Assembly: GCF_002207765.1 (NCBI RefSeq) | Contig: NZ_BDGJ01000126.1 | Location: 1-47,807 of the forward strand | From: Calderihabitans maritimus | Lineage (GTDB): Bacteria; Bacillota; KKC1; Calderihabitantales; Calderihabitantaceae | DNA length: 47,807 nt | Reading direction: 5' to 3' | In this document: positions 1-10,227 of the stretch, piece by piece | Position numbering within the stretch: position 1 is the stretch's first letter | Layout: each line of letters begins with the position of its first letter | Made by a program: the position numbers and the translations under genes | The notes under the pieces: generated by a model | What the model was told of the DNA's origin: nothing | The model's database searches: none | Seen by the model: only the letters and a program-made list of their open reading frames with translations

Positions 1-5
1 ATTGT

Positions 6-81
6 GAGCCATTAGCTCAGTTGGTAGAGCACCTGACTTTTAATCAGGGTGTCCCAGGTTCGAGTCCTGGATGGCTCACCA
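6..81 (+). tRNA. tRNA-Lys (TTT)
   Basis: Full cloverleaf. The acceptor GAGCCAT (6-12) pairs with ATGGCTC (71-77), followed by A and an encoded CCA. The anticodon stem is 32-36/44-48 and the loop CTTTTAA places anticodon TTT at 39-41. It is first of three closely spaced tRNAs, probably one transcript whose promoter lies outside the window. Confidence 0.97.
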
Positions 82-95
82 TTTATTTTTATTGT

Positions 96-180
96 GCGGG
101 AGTGGCGGAACTGGCAGACGCACCAGACTTAGGATCTGGCGGTTTTAACCGTGGGGGTTCAAGTCCCTTCTCCCGCACCA
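96..180 (+). tRNA. tRNA-Leu (TAG)
   Basis: Class II tRNA with a long variable arm. The acceptor GCGGGAG (96-102) pairs with CTCCCGC (170-176), followed by A and CCA. The anticodon stem CCAGA/TCTGG encloses TAG at 130-132. It lies 14 nt after tRNA-Lys. Confidence 0.97.
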
Positions 181-181
181 A

Positions 182-256
182 GCGGAAGTGGCTCAGTGGT
201 AGAGCATCGCCTTGCCAAGGCGAGGGTCGCGGGTTCGAATCCCGTCTTCCGCTCCA
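182..256 (+). tRNA. tRNA-Gly (GCC)
   Basis: The acceptor GCGGAAG (182-188) pairs with CTTCCGC (246-252), followed by T and CCA. The anticodon stem TCGCC/GGCGA encloses GCC at 214-216. Only one base separates it from tRNA-Leu, so the two must be processed from a common precursor. Confidence 0.97.
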
Positions 257-512
257 GTTTTTTAAATTTTTATTTATTTTGCTGAATTAGTGCCAAGACA
301 AGACTTCGGTCATATTAGGTCTATTCGGCAACCCTGGTTATAAATTGAACCCCAACCGGGGTTTACCTGTATTTATATATAATTTTGCAGGAAAAGAAGA
401 GTTTTTAGCGAAATAGTAGTTATCTTCCAGTCCCAGGTTAAAATGGAGTGGTACTTCTGGGAAAACTAGGACATATAATAAACAAATTCGAAGGATTGAG
501 GTGGTAGTATAA
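257..512 (+). promoter_or_regulatory. Intergenic leader between tRNAs and tig
   Basis: 256 bases without a gene. A hairpin AACCCC/GGGGTT (348-353/358-363) has no clean T-run, so it is at best a weak terminator for the tRNAs. A second inverted repeat TCCCAG/CTGGGA lies at 431-436/457-462. A TATAAT hexamer at 474-479 has no good -35 box but is well placed to start a short tig leader. I see no CIRCE or CtsR-type operator. Confidence 0.3.
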
Positions 513-1802
513 ATGAAATCAAAGCTGGAAAAAATAGAGAAGAATCGCGCCTTAATGGAAGTAGAAGTCGAACCGGAAGAACTAGATAAAGCTTTGTGGC
601 AAGCTTATCGTAAAGTAGTCAAAAAGGTGAATATACCCGGTTTCCGTAAAGGAAAGGCTCCCCGACGTTTGGTAGAAAATTATGTAGGAAAGGAAACCCT
701 CCTGCAGGAAGCTTTGGAGATAGTTATTCCCCAGGCGTATACAGAAGCTGTAAATGAAACCCAGATAGAGCCTATTGACTATCCTCGGTTGGAGGTAGTT
801 CAGGCTGAAGAGGGGAAGCCGTTAATTTTTAAAGCTGAGGTAGATGTAAAACCGGAAGTTCGCCTAGGCCAGTATAAAGGTTTGGAAGTTGAAAAAGAAG
901 AGGTAAAAATTGAAGAGGAAGATGTACAGCGTTATCTGGAAAATATGCAGCAGCGTTATGCTAAACTGGTCTCGGTGAATGACGGGGCGGTAGAAGAGGG
1001 TGATGTAGTAACTATTGATTTTGAAGGTTTTATTGAAGGCAAACCGTTTGAAGGGGGGCAAGGGGAAGATTTTACGCTTGAAATAGGAACGGGATTTTTT
1101 ATCCCTGGGTTTGCCGAGCAATTAGTAGGAGCAAAAGTTGACGAAGAAAGGGAAATTAACGTTACTTTCCCTAGCGATCATCCAAATAAAGACTTGGCGG
1201 GCAAAGAAGCTGTTTTTAAAGTTTTGGTGAAAGAAATTAAAAGGAAAGAGTTGAGTCCTCTCGACGATGAGTTTGCTAAAGATGTAAGTGAATTCGAGAC
1301 CTTGGAGGAATTAAAAAACGATATTAGGAATAAACTGAAAGCAACGGCAGAGCAGAGAGCTGAAGAGGAGTTCCGCCGTAGGGTAGTCGAAAAAGCGGTG
1401 GAAGCAGCAGAAGTGGAAATACCGGAAATACTGATTAAGCGGCAGCTGGAAAGTATAATTCAAGAAATTGAACGAAATTTAAAATACCAGGGACTTACTT
1501 TAGATAAGTACCTGGAGATGTCCAATCTTACCTTAGAAAAATTGCAGGAAAAATACCGTGATCAGGCTGTAAAAAGAGTTAAATCGGATTTGGTATTGGA
1601 AGCCATTGCTAAGGCAGAAAAAATTGAGGTTACCGAAGAAGATGTAGACGAGGCTGTTACCCGGCTGGCAGAAAGTTATAAACAAGATCCCAAGGCTGTT
1701 AAAGCGACTTTAGCAGCTCAGGATAATTTGCAGGACCTTAAGTACAATTTGCTTCTGAAAAAAACCGTGGACTTCTTGGTGAACAGTGTTAAAAGTGCCT
1801 GA
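513..1802 (+). CDS. tig: Trigger factor, ribosome-associated chaperone/PPIase
   Basis: Trigger factor binds the ribosome exit tunnel and protects nascent chains in the cytoplasm. The 429-residue product has the usual length. The N-terminal ribosome-binding domain carries the signature GFRKGKAP at residues 43-50. An FKBP-type prolyl isomerase domain follows at roughly 150-245 ([19 protein letters not shown], then [11 protein letters not shown]). The C-terminal part is the helical SurA-like chaperone arm. ATG is preceded by a GAGGTGG Shine-Dalgarno. It heads the order tig-clpP-clpX-lonB-lon-engB, which is common in Clostridia, and is probably co-transcribed with clpP 35 nt downstream. Confidence 0.97.
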   Translation: MKSKLEKIEKNRALMEVEVEPEELDKALWQAYRKVVKKVNIPGFRKGKAPRRLVENYVGKETLLQEALEIVIPQAYTEAVNETQIEPIDYPRLEVVQAEEGKPLIFKAEVDVKPEVRLGQYKGLEVEKEEVKIEEEDVQRYLENMQQRYAKLVSVNDGAVEEGDVVTIDFEGFIEGKPFEGGQGEDFTLEIGTGFFIPGFAEQLVGAKVDEEREINVTFPSDHPNKDLAGKEAVFKVLVKEIKRKELSPLDDEFAKDVSEFETLEELKNDIRNKLKATAEQRAEEEFRRRVVEKAVEAAEVEIPEILIKRQLESIIQEIERNLKYQGLTLDKYLEMSNLTLEKLQEKYRDQAVKRVKSDLVLEAIAKAEKIEVTEEDVDEAVTRLAESYKQDPKAVKATLAAQDNLQDLKYNLLLKKTVDFLVNSVKSA

Positions 1803-1837
1803 TAACGGGGAAGGATATAAGAGAGAGGTGGGCAAGG

Positions 1838-2443
1838 ATGAGTACTTTAGTTCCTATAGTAGTAGAGCAGACTAACCGCGGAGAAAGGGCCTATGATATT
1901 TACTCCCGTCTGCTGAAAGATCGCATTATCTTTATAGGCAGTGCTATAGACGACCATATTGCTAACTTGGTTATTGCACAAATGCTTTTCTTGGAAGCTG
2001 AAGATCCGGAAAAAGATATTCACCTGTACATCAACAGTCCTGGTGGATCTATTACAGCAGGAATGGCTATATTTGATACCATGCAGTACATTAAACCCGA
2101 TGTTTCTACTATTTGTGTAGGCCTGGCAGCAAGTATGGGAGCGTTCTTGCTGGCGGCAGGCACTAAGGGAAAGCGATACGCTTTACCTCATAGCGAGATA
2201 ATGATACACCAACCTATTGGCGGCACCCAAGGACAGGCAGTGGACATTGAAATCCATGCTAAGCGAATTATACGGGTGCGGGATACGCTGAACAAGATTC
2301 TATCGGATATCACTGGGAAACCGTTGGAAGTAATCCAAAAAGATACGGACCGGGACTTCTTTATGTCGGCCGAAGAAGCAAAAGAATACGGCCTGGTTGA
2401 TGAGGTGATATCCCGGAGAGATGCTCCCTTAAATAAGAAATAG
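1838..2443 (+). CDS. clpP: ClpP, ATP-dependent Clp protease proteolytic subunit
   Basis: Serine peptidase that forms the double-ring chamber of ClpXP. The 201 residues are full length. The catalytic triad is visible: Ser99 in GLAASMGAF, His124 in IMIHQP and Asp173 in DTDRD, a constant +2 offset from E. coli mature numbering (97/122/171). The oxyanion-loop motif SPGGSITAG is at about 67-75. SD GAGAGGTGGG precedes ATG. clpX starts 12 nt downstream, so the two are surely one transcript. Confidence 0.98.
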   Translation: MSTLVPIVVEQTNRGERAYDIYSRLLKDRIIFIGSAIDDHIANLVIAQMLFLEAEDPEKDIHLYINSPGGSITAGMAIFDTMQYIKPDVSTICVGLAASMGAFLLAAGTKGKRYALPHSEIMIHQPIGGTQGQAVDIEIHAKRIIRVRDTLNKILSDITGKPLEVIQKDTDRDFFMSAEEAKEYGLVDEVISRRDAPLNKK

Positions 2444-2455
2444 TGGGGTGAAACC

Positions 2456-3712
2456 ATGTATAAATATACTGACGATAAAGGGCAGTTGAAATGCTCTTTC
2501 TGTGGAAAGTTGCAGGATCAGGTGAAGAAACTGGTAGCTGGCCCCGGCGTGTATATATGCGATGAGTGTATTGAACTGTGTAATGAAATAATTGAGGAAG
2601 AACTTAACGAGGACATCAGTTTGGATATAGGAGATATTCCTAAGCCTAAAGAAATTCGTGAAATTCTGGATCAATATGTTATTGGCCAGGAAGAGGCTAA
2701 AAAGACTCTATCGGTTGCGGTCTACAATCATTATAAAAGAATAAACATGGGCATGAAAATTGATGACGTGGAACTGCAGAAGAGCAACATTATCATGCTG
2801 GGACCGACCGGTAGTGGTAAAACCTTGTTGGCCCAGACCTTGGCGCGCATTTTAAATGTTCCTTTCGCTATAGCAGATGCTACTTCTCTTACCGAAGCCG
2901 GGTATGTAGGAGAGGACGTAGAAAACATTCTCTTGAAGCTTATTCAAGCTGCCGATTATGATATAGAAAAAGCAGAAAAGGGCATAGTTTACATCGATGA
3001 AATCGATAAAATCGCCCGCAAATCTGAGAACCCATCTATTACCCGGGATGTTTCAGGAGAAGGGGTACAACAGGCTTTATTAAAAATCCTGGAAGGTACC
3101 ATAGCCAGTGTTCCCCCGCAGGGCGGTCGTAAGCACCCTCATCAGGAGTTTATCCAGTTGGATACTACTAATATTTTATTCATATGCGGTGGGGCATTCG
3201 AGGGAATAGATAAAATAATTCAAAATCGTATTGGTAAGAAGTCCATGGGATTTGGAGCTGAAATTGGAAGCAAGAAGGATGAAAACTTGGGAGAGGTATT
3301 GAAGCATATCTTGCCCCAGGACTTGTTGAAGTATGGTTTAATACCGGAATTTGTAGGTAGACTGCCGGTGATTGTAACTTTAAACCCACTGGACGAGGAT
3401 GCATTGGTACGTATTTTGACGGAACCTCGCAATGCGCTGGTCAAGCAGTACAGTAAGCTGTTTGAGTTGGACGGAGTCACTTTAGAATTCAAGGAGGACG
3501 CTCTCCGGGCCATAGCTCAGGAAGCAATTAAGCGTAATACGGGAGCTCGTGGACTAAGGGCTATCATGGAGGAAATAATGCTTGATGTAATGTATGACTT
3601 ACCATCCCGTAGGGATGTGACCAAGTGTATCATAACTAAAGATGTAGTATTGAAGAAAGAAGAACCTCTGTTAGTAACTGTAGATCGGAAGAAAAAAGAA
3701 GAATCCGCTTAA
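2456..3712 (+). CDS. clpX: ClpX, ATPase and substrate-unfolding subunit of ClpXP
   Basis: AAA+ unfoldase that recognises and feeds proteins to ClpP. The N-terminal C4 zinc-binding domain has Cys13, Cys16, Cys35 and Cys38. Walker A is GPTGSGKT (116-123) and Walker B is VYIDEID (Asp181/Glu182). The conserved [19 protein letters not shown] block follows. The ClpP-docking loop reads MGFG where IGF is typical, a mild variation. Length 418 is normal. SD GTGGGGTG lies before ATG. A strong terminator follows directly. Confidence 0.98.
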   Translation: MYKYTDDKGQLKCSFCGKLQDQVKKLVAGPGVYICDECIELCNEIIEEELNEDISLDIGDIPKPKEIREILDQYVIGQEEAKKTLSVAVYNHYKRINMGMKIDDVELQKSNIIMLGPTGSGKTLLAQTLARILNVPFAIADATSLTEAGYVGEDVENILLKLIQAADYDIEKAEKGIVYIDEIDKIARKSENPSITRDVSGEGVQQALLKILEGTIASVPPQGGRKHPHQEFIQLDTTNILFICGGAFEGIDKIIQNRIGKKSMGFGAEIGSKKDENLGEVLKHILPQDLLKYGLIPEFVGRLPVIVTLNPLDEDALVRILTEPRNALVKQYSKLFELDGVTLEFKEDALRAIAQEAIKRNTGARGLRAIMEEIMLDVMYDLPSRRDVTKCIITKDVVLKKEEPLLVTVDRKKKEESA

Positions 3713-3714
3713 AT

Positions 3715-3738
3715 GACAGGGCAACCTGTCGTTTTTTT
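3715..3738 (+). terminator. Rho-independent terminator after clpX
   Basis: Stem GACAGG/CCTGTC (3715-3720/3725-3730) with GCAA tetraloop, then seven T. It separates tig-clpP-clpX from lonB, implying lonB has its own promoter in 3739-3833. I could not pick out a convincing -35/-10 pair there. Confidence 0.9.
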
Positions 3739-3845
3739 CTTTGTTGATTAATTCAATAAATATCCCCCAATAGAATAGAAAAACGTTTCAAGGTAATACT
3801 ATAACAAGATGATTTCGGGAACTGTGAAAGGAGTTGGCAGGTTAC

Positions 3846-5543
3846 GTGTTAGATTACGCTGCCGGTATTGGGGGATTTCTTGGTTTTGTTCAGATTTTCT
3901 TCGCCATCGTTATTGGCCTGTATTTTTGGAATTTGCTTAAAACTCAACATGTCAATAAAATAGCGGTCGATAAAGAATCTAAAAAAGAGTTGGAAAAACT
4001 TCAGAAACTGCGAAAGATTGCTCTTACAGAACCTCTTTCTGAAAAAACCAGGCCGACCAAGTTTGAAGAAATTATCGGGCAGGATGAAGGTCTTAAAGTG
4101 TTGCGGGCGGCCCTTTGCGGCCCTAACCCTCAGCATGTAATCATTTACGGGCCACCAGGGGTAGGAAAGACAGCAGCTGCCCGCTTGGTCTTAGAGGAGG
4201 CGAAAAAGAATCCTAAATCACCTTTTAGAGAAGATGCTAAGTTTGTGGAGATAGACGGGGCCACGGCACGTTTTGACGAAAGGGGTATTGCCGATCCATT
4301 GATCGGATCAGTCCATGACCCTATTTATCAGGGAGCCGGTCCCTTAGGTATGGCCGGAATTCCTCAACCCAAGCCCGGTGCCGTGACCAAAGCTCACGGA
4401 GGAGTATTGTTCATAGATGAAATTGGAGAACTTCATCCTATTCAAATAAACAAACTTCTTAAGGTTTTAGAGGATCGGAAAGTAATCCTGGAAAGTGCTT
4501 ATTACAGCTCCGAAGATACAAATATTCCCAACCATATACATGATATCTTTCAAAATGGTCTACCGGCTGATTTCCGGTTAATAGGGGCAACTACCAGGAT
4601 GCCGGAAGAGATACCCCCGGCTATTCGCTCACGGTGTATGGAAGTGTTTTTTCGCTCCCTGCGGCCGGAAGAGATTGCTATCATAGCCCGTAACGCGGCG
4701 GATAAGATGGAGTTTTCCATCGAAGATAAAGGTGTAGAAGTAATTAGTAAATATGCTACCAACGGACGTGAGGCGGTGAATATTGTTCAAATTGCCGGTG
4801 GGATAGCTCTGACTCAAGGTAGAAGTTATATAAGCACCGAAGACATCGAGTGGGTTGTTAACAGTGGCCAGTACTTGCCTAGGCCAGATAAAAAGATTCC
4901 CAGCCAACCTCAGGTTGGATTAGTCAACGGGCTAGCTGTTTATGGCCCTAACATGGGTACGTTGGTAGAACTGGAAGCCTCGGTAATACCGGTAGCCAAG
5001 GGAAGAGGGCAGGTAGTGGTTACTGGTGTGGTAGAAGAAGAAGAAATGGGTGGTAGTAGCGGCAGAAAGATGCGACGGAAAAGTATGGCCAAAGAATCGG
5101 TAGAAAATGTGATTACAGTACTGCGTCGTCATTTCGACGTTGACCCCAGGGATTATGATATTCACATCAATTTCCCCGGCGGTATTCCCATTGACGGTCC
5201 GTCAGCAGGGGTCGCCATAGCTACTGCTATTTATTCGGCAATAACCGATGTTCCGGTGGACAACACAGTAGCCATGACCGGGGAAATTTCTATCCGGGGT
5301 AACGTGAAACCGGTAGGAGGTATAGTGGCCAAAGTAGAAGCCGCCCGGCTGGCGGGTGTGAAAAAAGTAATCATTCCCCAAGAGAACTGGCAGGAAATTT
5401 TTCGTGAATTAAATGACATCGAAGTAATGCCAGTAGAGAATTTAGAAAAAGCAATTAAACATGCTTTGGTACCCAAAGAGAAAAAGGTTGCCTCCGGTAC
5501 ACTTTCCGGTCAGGTTGACTTATTTACTGCTTCAAGGCTATAA
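3846..5543 (+). CDS. lonB: LonB, membrane-anchored ATP-dependent protease
   Basis: LonB is a Lon-family protease found in spore formers; in B. subtilis it is made in the forespore. Numbered from the upstream TTG at 3834: an N-terminal membrane segment lies at about 11-36, Walker A GPPGVGKT at 106-113, and the C-terminal Lon protease domain has catalytic Ser457 (GPSAG) and Lys500 (VGGIVAKVEAA), the 43-residue spacing typical of Lon. The TTG at 3834 directly abuts the AAAGGAG Shine-Dalgarno, so GTG 3846 (12-nt gap) is a better start. About 565 residues, close to known LonB. A terminator lies on each side, so it is probably monocistronic. Confidence 0.9.
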   Translation: MLDYAAGIGGFLGFVQIFFAIVIGLYFWNLLKTQHVNKIAVDKESKKELEKLQKLRKIALTEPLSEKTRPTKFEEIIGQDEGLKVLRAALCGPNPQHVIIYGPPGVGKTAAARLVLEEAKKNPKSPFREDAKFVEIDGATARFDERGIADPLIGSVHDPIYQGAGPLGMAGIPQPKPGAVTKAHGGVLFIDEIGELHPIQINKLLKVLEDRKVILESAYYSSEDTNIPNHIHDIFQNGLPADFRLIGATTRMPEEIPPAIRSRCMEVFFRSLRPEEIAIIARNAADKMEFSIEDKGVEVISKYATNGREAVNIVQIAGGIALTQGRSYISTEDIEWVVNSGQYLPRPDKKIPSQPQVGLVNGLAVYGPNMGTLVELEASVIPVAKGRGQVVVTGVVEEEEMGGSSGRKMRRKSMAKESVENVITVLRRHFDVDPRDYDIHINFPGGIPIDGPSAGVAIATAIYSAITDVPVDNTVAMTGEISIRGNVKPVGGIVAKVEAARLAGVKKVIIPQENWQEIFRELNDIEVMPVENLEKAIKHALVPKEKKVASGTLSGQVDLFTASRL

Positions 5544-5552
5544 TGAAATAAA

Positions 5553-5580
5553 AAGAGCCCTGTAAAAGGGCTCTTCTTCC
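5553..5580 (+). terminator. Terminator after lonB
   Basis: Perfect 8-bp stem AAGAGCCC/GGGCTCTT (5553-5560/5568-5575) with a 7-nt loop. The following tract is CTTCTTCC rather than pure T, so strength is moderate. Confidence 0.75.
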
Positions 5581-5659
5581 ATGTGAAGGAGAAAGTATGG
5601 AGGGCAAGTGAGCTCGTGCGGCAAGTTGATATAAGAGCGATATAGATGGAGGTGTACGA

Positions 5660-7993
5660 ATGAAAGGAACGGCTGAGTCGCCGCTACGAACGATTCCTTT
5701 GTTACCCCTGCGGGGGGTTCTGGTATTTCCGTATATGGTCATTCATCTGGATGTAGGGCGGGAGCGTTCAGTTAAGGCTATTGACCAGGCTATGATTGAA
5801 GATAGACAGATATTCCTGGTGATGCAAAAAGAGGCGCAGACTGATGAGCCTACTGAAGAGGACATTTACCGCATAGGTACTATAGCTGAGATCAAGCAAC
5901 TTCTAAAATTACCCGGTGGAACTATCAGAGTATTAGTAGAAGGGGTCAAGAGAGCTAGAATCAAAAAATATTTGGCTTATGATCCCTATATCAAAGTGGA
6001 AGTCGAAGAGCATGTAGAAGACACGGAAATCACTCCGGAGATAGAAGCTCTAATGCGGAACTTGGTGAACCACTTTGAACAATATGTTAAAGTGAGTAAG
6101 AAAATACCGCCGGAGACAGTAGTTTCGGTAGTTACTCTTGAGGAACCGGCGCGTCTGGCTGATGTTATTGCCTCTCACCTAGCCTTAAAGCTTACCGATA
6201 GACAAGCAGTGCTAGAAGCCCTTGATGTCAAGGAACGGTTGGAGCTTTTAGCCCGCATATTGAGTAAGGAAATGGAAATTCTCGAGTTGGAACGCAAAAT
6301 CAACATGCGGGTACGTAAACAGATGGAAAAAACCCAGAAAGAATATTATTTGAGGGAACAGTTGAAGGCCATTCAAAAGGAGTTAGGAGAAAAGGACGAA
6401 AGGGTTGCGGAAGGAGAGGAACTGCGGGAACGGATTAGAAAAGCAAAGTTGCCGAAAGATATCCGGCAGAAGGCGCTGAAAGAAGTTGAACGACTGGAAA
6501 AGATGCCACCTATGGTAGCTGAGGCTACAGTGGTAAGAAATTACCTTGACTGGTTACTGGCTCTTCCTTGGAATAAAGAAACCAGAGACCGGTTAGATAT
6601 AGGCGTTGCCGAAGAGATCTTAGACGAAGACCACTACGGGCTCCGGGAAGTGAAAGATAGAATTCTGGAGTACCTGGCCATAAGGAAACTTGCCAAGAAG
6701 ATGAAAGGCCCTATTCTGTGCTTTGTAGGGCCTCCAGGAGTGGGCAAAACGTCTTTGGCCAAATCTATTGCTCGAGCCTTGCAGCGTAAATTTGTCCGCA
6801 TGTCCTTGGGCGGGGTGCGGGACGAAGCAGAAATTCGGGGTCACCGCCGTACCTACGTGGGAGCAATGCCGGGAAGAATTATTCAGGGGATACGGCAGGC
6901 AGGTTCCAAGAATCCGGTATTTCTGCTGGATGAGATTGACAAAATGAGTATGGATTTCCGCGGAGATCCCTCGGCGGCTCTACTGGAAGTACTAGATCCG
7001 GAACAAAATAGCAGTTTTAGTGACCATTATATTGAGGTGCCTTTCGACCTTTCTAAAGTACTGTTCATTACAACGGCCAATGTTCAATATTCTATTCCCC
7101 GTCCCCTACTGGACCGGATGGAAGTAATTTATATCTCAGGGTACACAGAGGAAGAAAAAGTAAAAATAGCCCAAAACTATTTATTGCCCAAACAGCTTAA
7201 AGAACATGGACTAAAATCTAAACAACTGCAACTGTCGGAAAATGCTATCCGGAGGATAATACGGGAATATACTCGGGAAGCAGGAGTAAGGAATCTAGAA
7301 AGACAAATTGCTACCATCTGTCGTAAGACCGCTAGGGACATTGTGGCGGGGAAGACAGAACGGGTTACGGTTAACATGAAAAACCTAGAAAGTTTCTTGG
7401 GTATACCTCGTTATCGTTATGGAGCAGCAGAAAAGGAAAATGAAGTAGGAGTGGCTACTGGACTTGCCTGGACCCAAACCGGGGGCGACGTTCTCAGTGT
7501 GGAGGCTACTATTCTGAAAGGTAAAGGTGGTCTTACTTTGACCGGCAAACTGGGGGAGGTAATGAAAGAATCGGCTCAAGCTGGTTTCAGCTACATTCGT
7601 TCCAAAGCTGGCGACCTAAATATAGAAGAGGGTTTTCATGAGAAATACGATATTCACATTCATGTTCCCGAGGGAGCTATTCCTAAAGATGGACCTTCGG
7701 CGGGAATTACTATGGCTACAGCGTTGGCTTCCGCCCTGACTGGCCGGCCGGTTCGAAGAGATGTGGCTATGACGGGTGAGATAACCTTACGAGGCAGGGT
7801 ACTGCCGGTAGGAGGAATCAAAGAGAAGGTGCTGGCTGCTCACCGGGCCGGAATTAAAACTATTATCTTACCCCGTGAGAATGAGAAACAGTTGGAAGAA
7901 ATTCCGCCGCATGTCAGGAGGAAATTGCGCTTTGTTCTGGTAGAGCATATGGATGAAGTTTTATCAACAGCTTTGGTGCAGGAGGAAGCATGA
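5660..7993 (+). CDS. lon: Lon protease (LonA)
   Basis: Cytoplasmic ATP-dependent serine protease that degrades misfolded and regulatory proteins. The 777 residues are the standard LonA length. The N-terminal substrate-binding domain begins with [14 protein letters not shown]. Walker A GPPGVGKT starts near 357 and Walker B is FLLDEIDKM. The protease dyad is Ser680 (KDGPSAG) and Lys723 ([14 protein letters not shown]). SD GGAGGTG precedes ATG 5660. The stop overlaps the engB start by 4 nt, so the two are translationally coupled. Lying next to lonB and downstream of clpPX, it completes a proteolysis block. Confidence 0.98.
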   Translation: MKGTAESPLRTIPLLPLRGVLVFPYMVIHLDVGRERSVKAIDQAMIEDRQIFLVMQKEAQTDEPTEEDIYRIGTIAEIKQLLKLPGGTIRVLVEGVKRARIKKYLAYDPYIKVEVEEHVEDTEITPEIEALMRNLVNHFEQYVKVSKKIPPETVVSVVTLEEPARLADVIASHLALKLTDRQAVLEALDVKERLELLARILSKEMEILELERKINMRVRKQMEKTQKEYYLREQLKAIQKELGEKDERVAEGEELRERIRKAKLPKDIRQKALKEVERLEKMPPMVAEATVVRNYLDWLLALPWNKETRDRLDIGVAEEILDEDHYGLREVKDRILEYLAIRKLAKKMKGPILCFVGPPGVGKTSLAKSIARALQRKFVRMSLGGVRDEAEIRGHRRTYVGAMPGRIIQGIRQAGSKNPVFLLDEIDKMSMDFRGDPSAALLEVLDPEQNSSFSDHYIEVPFDLSKVLFITTANVQYSIPRPLLDRMEVIYISGYTEEEKVKIAQNYLLPKQLKEHGLKSKQLQLSENAIRRIIREYTREAGVRNLERQIATICRKTARDIVAGKTERVTVNMKNLESFLGIPRYRYGAAEKENEVGVATGLAWTQTGGDVLSVEATILKGKGGLTLTGKLGEVMKESAQAGFSYIRSKAGDLNIEEGFHEKYDIHIHVPEGAIPKDGPSAGITMATALASALTGRPVRRDVAMTGEITLRGRVLPVGGIKEKVLAAHRAGIKTIILPRENEKQLEEIPPHVRRKLRFVLVEHMDEVLSTALVQEEA

Positions 7994-8583
7994 GGATACA
8001 GCAGGCTGAATTTGTTACTTCGGCCATGCGACGGGAACAGCTTCCCCGGGAAGAACTCCCGGAAATAGCCCTGGTAGGCCGGTCCAACGTTGGCAAATCA
8101 TCGCTAATTAATAAAATATGTAACCGCACCGGGTTGGCCCGGGTAAGTCGGCATCCGGGAAGAACGAGGACCATTAATTTTTACCGTATTAATAGAGCCT
8201 TTTTTCTGGTTGATCTACCCGGGTACGGTTTTGCCAGGGTTTCGGACCAAATGAAACGACAATGGGCCGGAACCATCGAAAGTTATCTAAAAAACCGTTC
8301 TGTTTTACGGGCGGTGTTGCACATAGTGGATATACGTCATCCACCGACGGAGGATGACGTGCAGATGTACCACTGGCTTAAACATTATAATTACTCTACT
8401 CTAATAGTTGCTACGAAAGCGGACAAAATCAGCAAGGGGAAATGGCCTCAATATATCTCCCAAATTCGGCGTATCCTTGTGGTTAAGGAAGAAGATAAAA
8501 TAATACCTTTTTCGGCCAAAACCGGCCAGGGGAAGCAAGAAATATTGCGGGAACTGGCAAAGTACGCCGGTTTACCCCACTAA
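7990..8583 (+). CDS. engB: EngB/YsxC, ribosome-biogenesis GTPase
   Basis: Essential GTPase of large-subunit assembly. The 197-residue product shows all G motifs in order: G1 [10 protein letters not shown]2 threonine in [10 protein letters not shown]3 DLPGYG, G4 TKADK and G5 SAKTG. It begins at ATG 7990 inside the last codons of lon, the usual lon-engB arrangement in Firmicutes. A 7-bp stem (8630-8636/8653-8659) followed by ATTTTG lies 46 nt after the stop and may be a weak terminator. Confidence 0.96.
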   Translation: MRIQQAEFVTSAMRREQLPREELPEIALVGRSNVGKSSLINKICNRTGLARVSRHPGRTRTINFYRINRAFFLVDLPGYGFARVSDQMKRQWAGTIESYLKNRSVLRAVLHIVDIRHPPTEDDVQMYHWLKHYNYSTLIVATKADKISKGKWPQYISQIRRILVVKEEDKIIPFSAKTGQGKQEILRELAKYAGLPH

Positions 8584-8703
8584 CTACGATAACCACCCTT
8601 TTCTCTCCTGTTGGTTGACCAGGTTGGTAACGCCGGGAATAATTCAGTTTTTCCGGCGTATTTTGTTAAAGAGAGGAATTTGAGTCGGAGGAGGGGTAAA
8701 AGG

Positions 8704-9126
8704 GTGGGGAAGAGAAATTACGGTGCGGTTTTATATGGGTTCGCTATTACCTTCCTTATTTTAGTAGTCGGTATTTTGCTGAGTGTTATCTTCGTTTTCT
8801 TAACTTCCAGTCGTTTAGTTTATGTCGCGAATTACTGGAAACTGGTAACTTTTATTAGCCTGATAGCTGGAGGGACGGTGGCCGGGTGGCAGGATGCCCG
8901 TAATGGTTTTTTAAACGGCAGTAGAGTAGGGATGGTATATGCTTTCTTATCAATACTGGTCACCGCCATATTTATACCCCAAATCCTATCCTTCAGAGGC
9001 ATTTTATGGAGATTAGTTTATGTACTCATTTTGAGCGGTACGGCAGGAATAATTGGTGCCAATTTCCGGATAATTTCACGACATAAAAGTAAATTTAGTC
9101 CGGTTAAAAGTAAATATAATAATTAA
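8704..9126 (+). CDS. Small four-helix membrane protein, TIGR04086-like
   Basis: A 140-residue hydrophobic protein with a short basic N-terminus and about four transmembrane segments (roughly residues 7-32, 40-58, 68-88 and 95-118). Arrangement and size resemble the TIGR04086 family of Firmicute membrane proteins, whose function is unknown. I chose GTG 8704 because GGAGGAGG lies 9 nt upstream; the frame stays open back to TTG 8611 but that start has no Shine-Dalgarno and would put a putative hairpin inside the gene. The C-terminus is basic, suggesting a cytoplasmic tail. Family assignment is from general resemblance only. Confidence 0.65.
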   Translation: MGKRNYGAVLYGFAITFLILVVGILLSVIFVFLTSSRLVYVANYWKLVTFISLIAGGTVAGWQDARNGFLNGSRVGMVYAFLSILVTAIFIPQILSFRGILWRLVYVLILSGTAGIIGANFRIISRHKSKFSPVKSKYNN

Positions 9127-9232
9127 AATTTTTCTGAAAAAAAGGAAAATTAAATTCTACAGCGAAAGTAAAATCATTAATAATTTTAATTGAATATTTT
9201 AACGAAGAAGATTGATAACAGGTGGTGTAATT

Positions 9233-10198
9233 TTGGTGAACTTGGTTGAAGAAGTATTAGCAGGTCATCGCCGGGCCATTGCTAAAGCAATTACCTTGGT
9301 AGAGAATGGAGCGGAGAGTAAAGAGAGTTTATTAGGACAACTTTATGCCTACACTGGGAAGGCTTATGTTATTGGTGTTACCGGCTCCCCCGGCGCAGGC
9401 AAGAGCTCGCTGGTGGACCAGTTCACAGGAGAGTTGAGGAAAAGAGGTTTAACGGTAGGGGTAATAGCTGTTGATCCCACCAGCCCGTTCAGTGGAGGAG
9501 CTTTGTTAGGAGACCGCATCCGGATGCAGTCTCATGTGCTTGACGATGGAGTGTTCATCCGCAGTATGGGAACTAGAGGAAGTTTGGGAGGGCTTTCTCG
9601 GGCTACCAAAGAAGCAATCAAGATTTTAGATGCGGCCGGAAAAGACATCATTTTGGTGGAAACTGTAGGAGTGGGACAATCGGAACTCGACATAATGAAT
9701 GCGGCGGATACTACCATCGTGGTGTTAACTCCCGGAGCGGGAGATATTATTCAAACTTTAAAGGCGGGCATAATGGAGATTGCCGATATCTTTGTAGTTA
9801 ACAAGGCCGACCTGGAGGGAGCTCAGAGAACCATTACGGAAGTGGAATCCATGTTAGATTTAGATAATGACCCTGAGTGGCGGCCTCCGGTAGTACCTGT
9901 GATTTCCCTTTACGGAAAAGGAATTAGAGAATTATATGACGCGGTTCAGTCTCACCGGAAGTACTTAGAGGAGAGCGGGAAATTGCGAGAACTGAGGGAA
10001 AACCGTATGCGTTCCGAAGTAATAGAAATTGTTTTGGAAGAATTGAAAAAACTGATAACCGAACGTTTCAAGGTTGCCGGCGAGTTTGAGGACCTGCTCA
10101 GCCAGGTAGTTGAAAGAAAGGTCGATCCTTACGCTGCTTCCAGAAAGATATTAAGAGAAATTACCCAACGAACTTCCTCGCTAACAGGATCGGTGTAG
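9233..10198 (+). CDS. meaB: MeaB/ArgK-type G3E GTPase
   Basis: MeaB-family P-loop GTPases chaperone adenosylcobalamin-dependent acyl-CoA mutases, gating cofactor loading. Visible are the P-loop TGSPGAGKSSL, the family motif VDPTSPFSGGALLGDRIRM, the DIILVETVGVGQSE switch region and NKAD. The C-terminal dimerisation part follows. I place the start at TTG 9233 (GTG 9236 is equally possible), just after GGTGGTG; the upstream TTG 9212 lacks a Shine-Dalgarno. About 321 residues, standard length. No methylmalonyl-CoA mutase gene lies in the window, so its client must be elsewhere. Confidence 0.9.
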   Translation: MVNLVEEVLAGHRRAIAKAITLVENGAESKESLLGQLYAYTGKAYVIGVTGSPGAGKSSLVDQFTGELRKRGLTVGVIAVDPTSPFSGGALLGDRIRMQSHVLDDGVFIRSMGTRGSLGGLSRATKEAIKILDAAGKDIILVETVGVGQSELDIMNAADTTIVVLTPGAGDIIQTLKAGIMEIADIFVVNKADLEGAQRTITEVESMLDLDNDPEWRPPVVPVISLYGKGIRELYDAVQSHRKYLEESGKLRELRENRMRSEVIEIVLEELKKLITERFKVAGEFEDLLSQVVERKVDPYAASRKILREITQRTSSLTGSV

Positions 10199-10227
10199 TA
10201 AGTTTTAAGACAGGGAGGCGAGAGAAT

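Noticed and set aside
21-290. 89-residue open frame across the tRNA cluster
   Set aside because: It runs through three complete tRNA genes, has no Shine-Dalgarno, and is explained by their sequence.
257-512. CtsR or CIRCE heat-shock operator before tig-clpPX
   Set aside because: No AGGTCAAA-type direct repeat or TTAGCACTC-type inverted repeat is present.
8611-8703. Extended N-terminus of the small membrane protein from TTG 8611
   Set aside because: It would code through a terminator-like hairpin and lacks a Shine-Dalgarno; GTG 8704 has GGAGGAGG.
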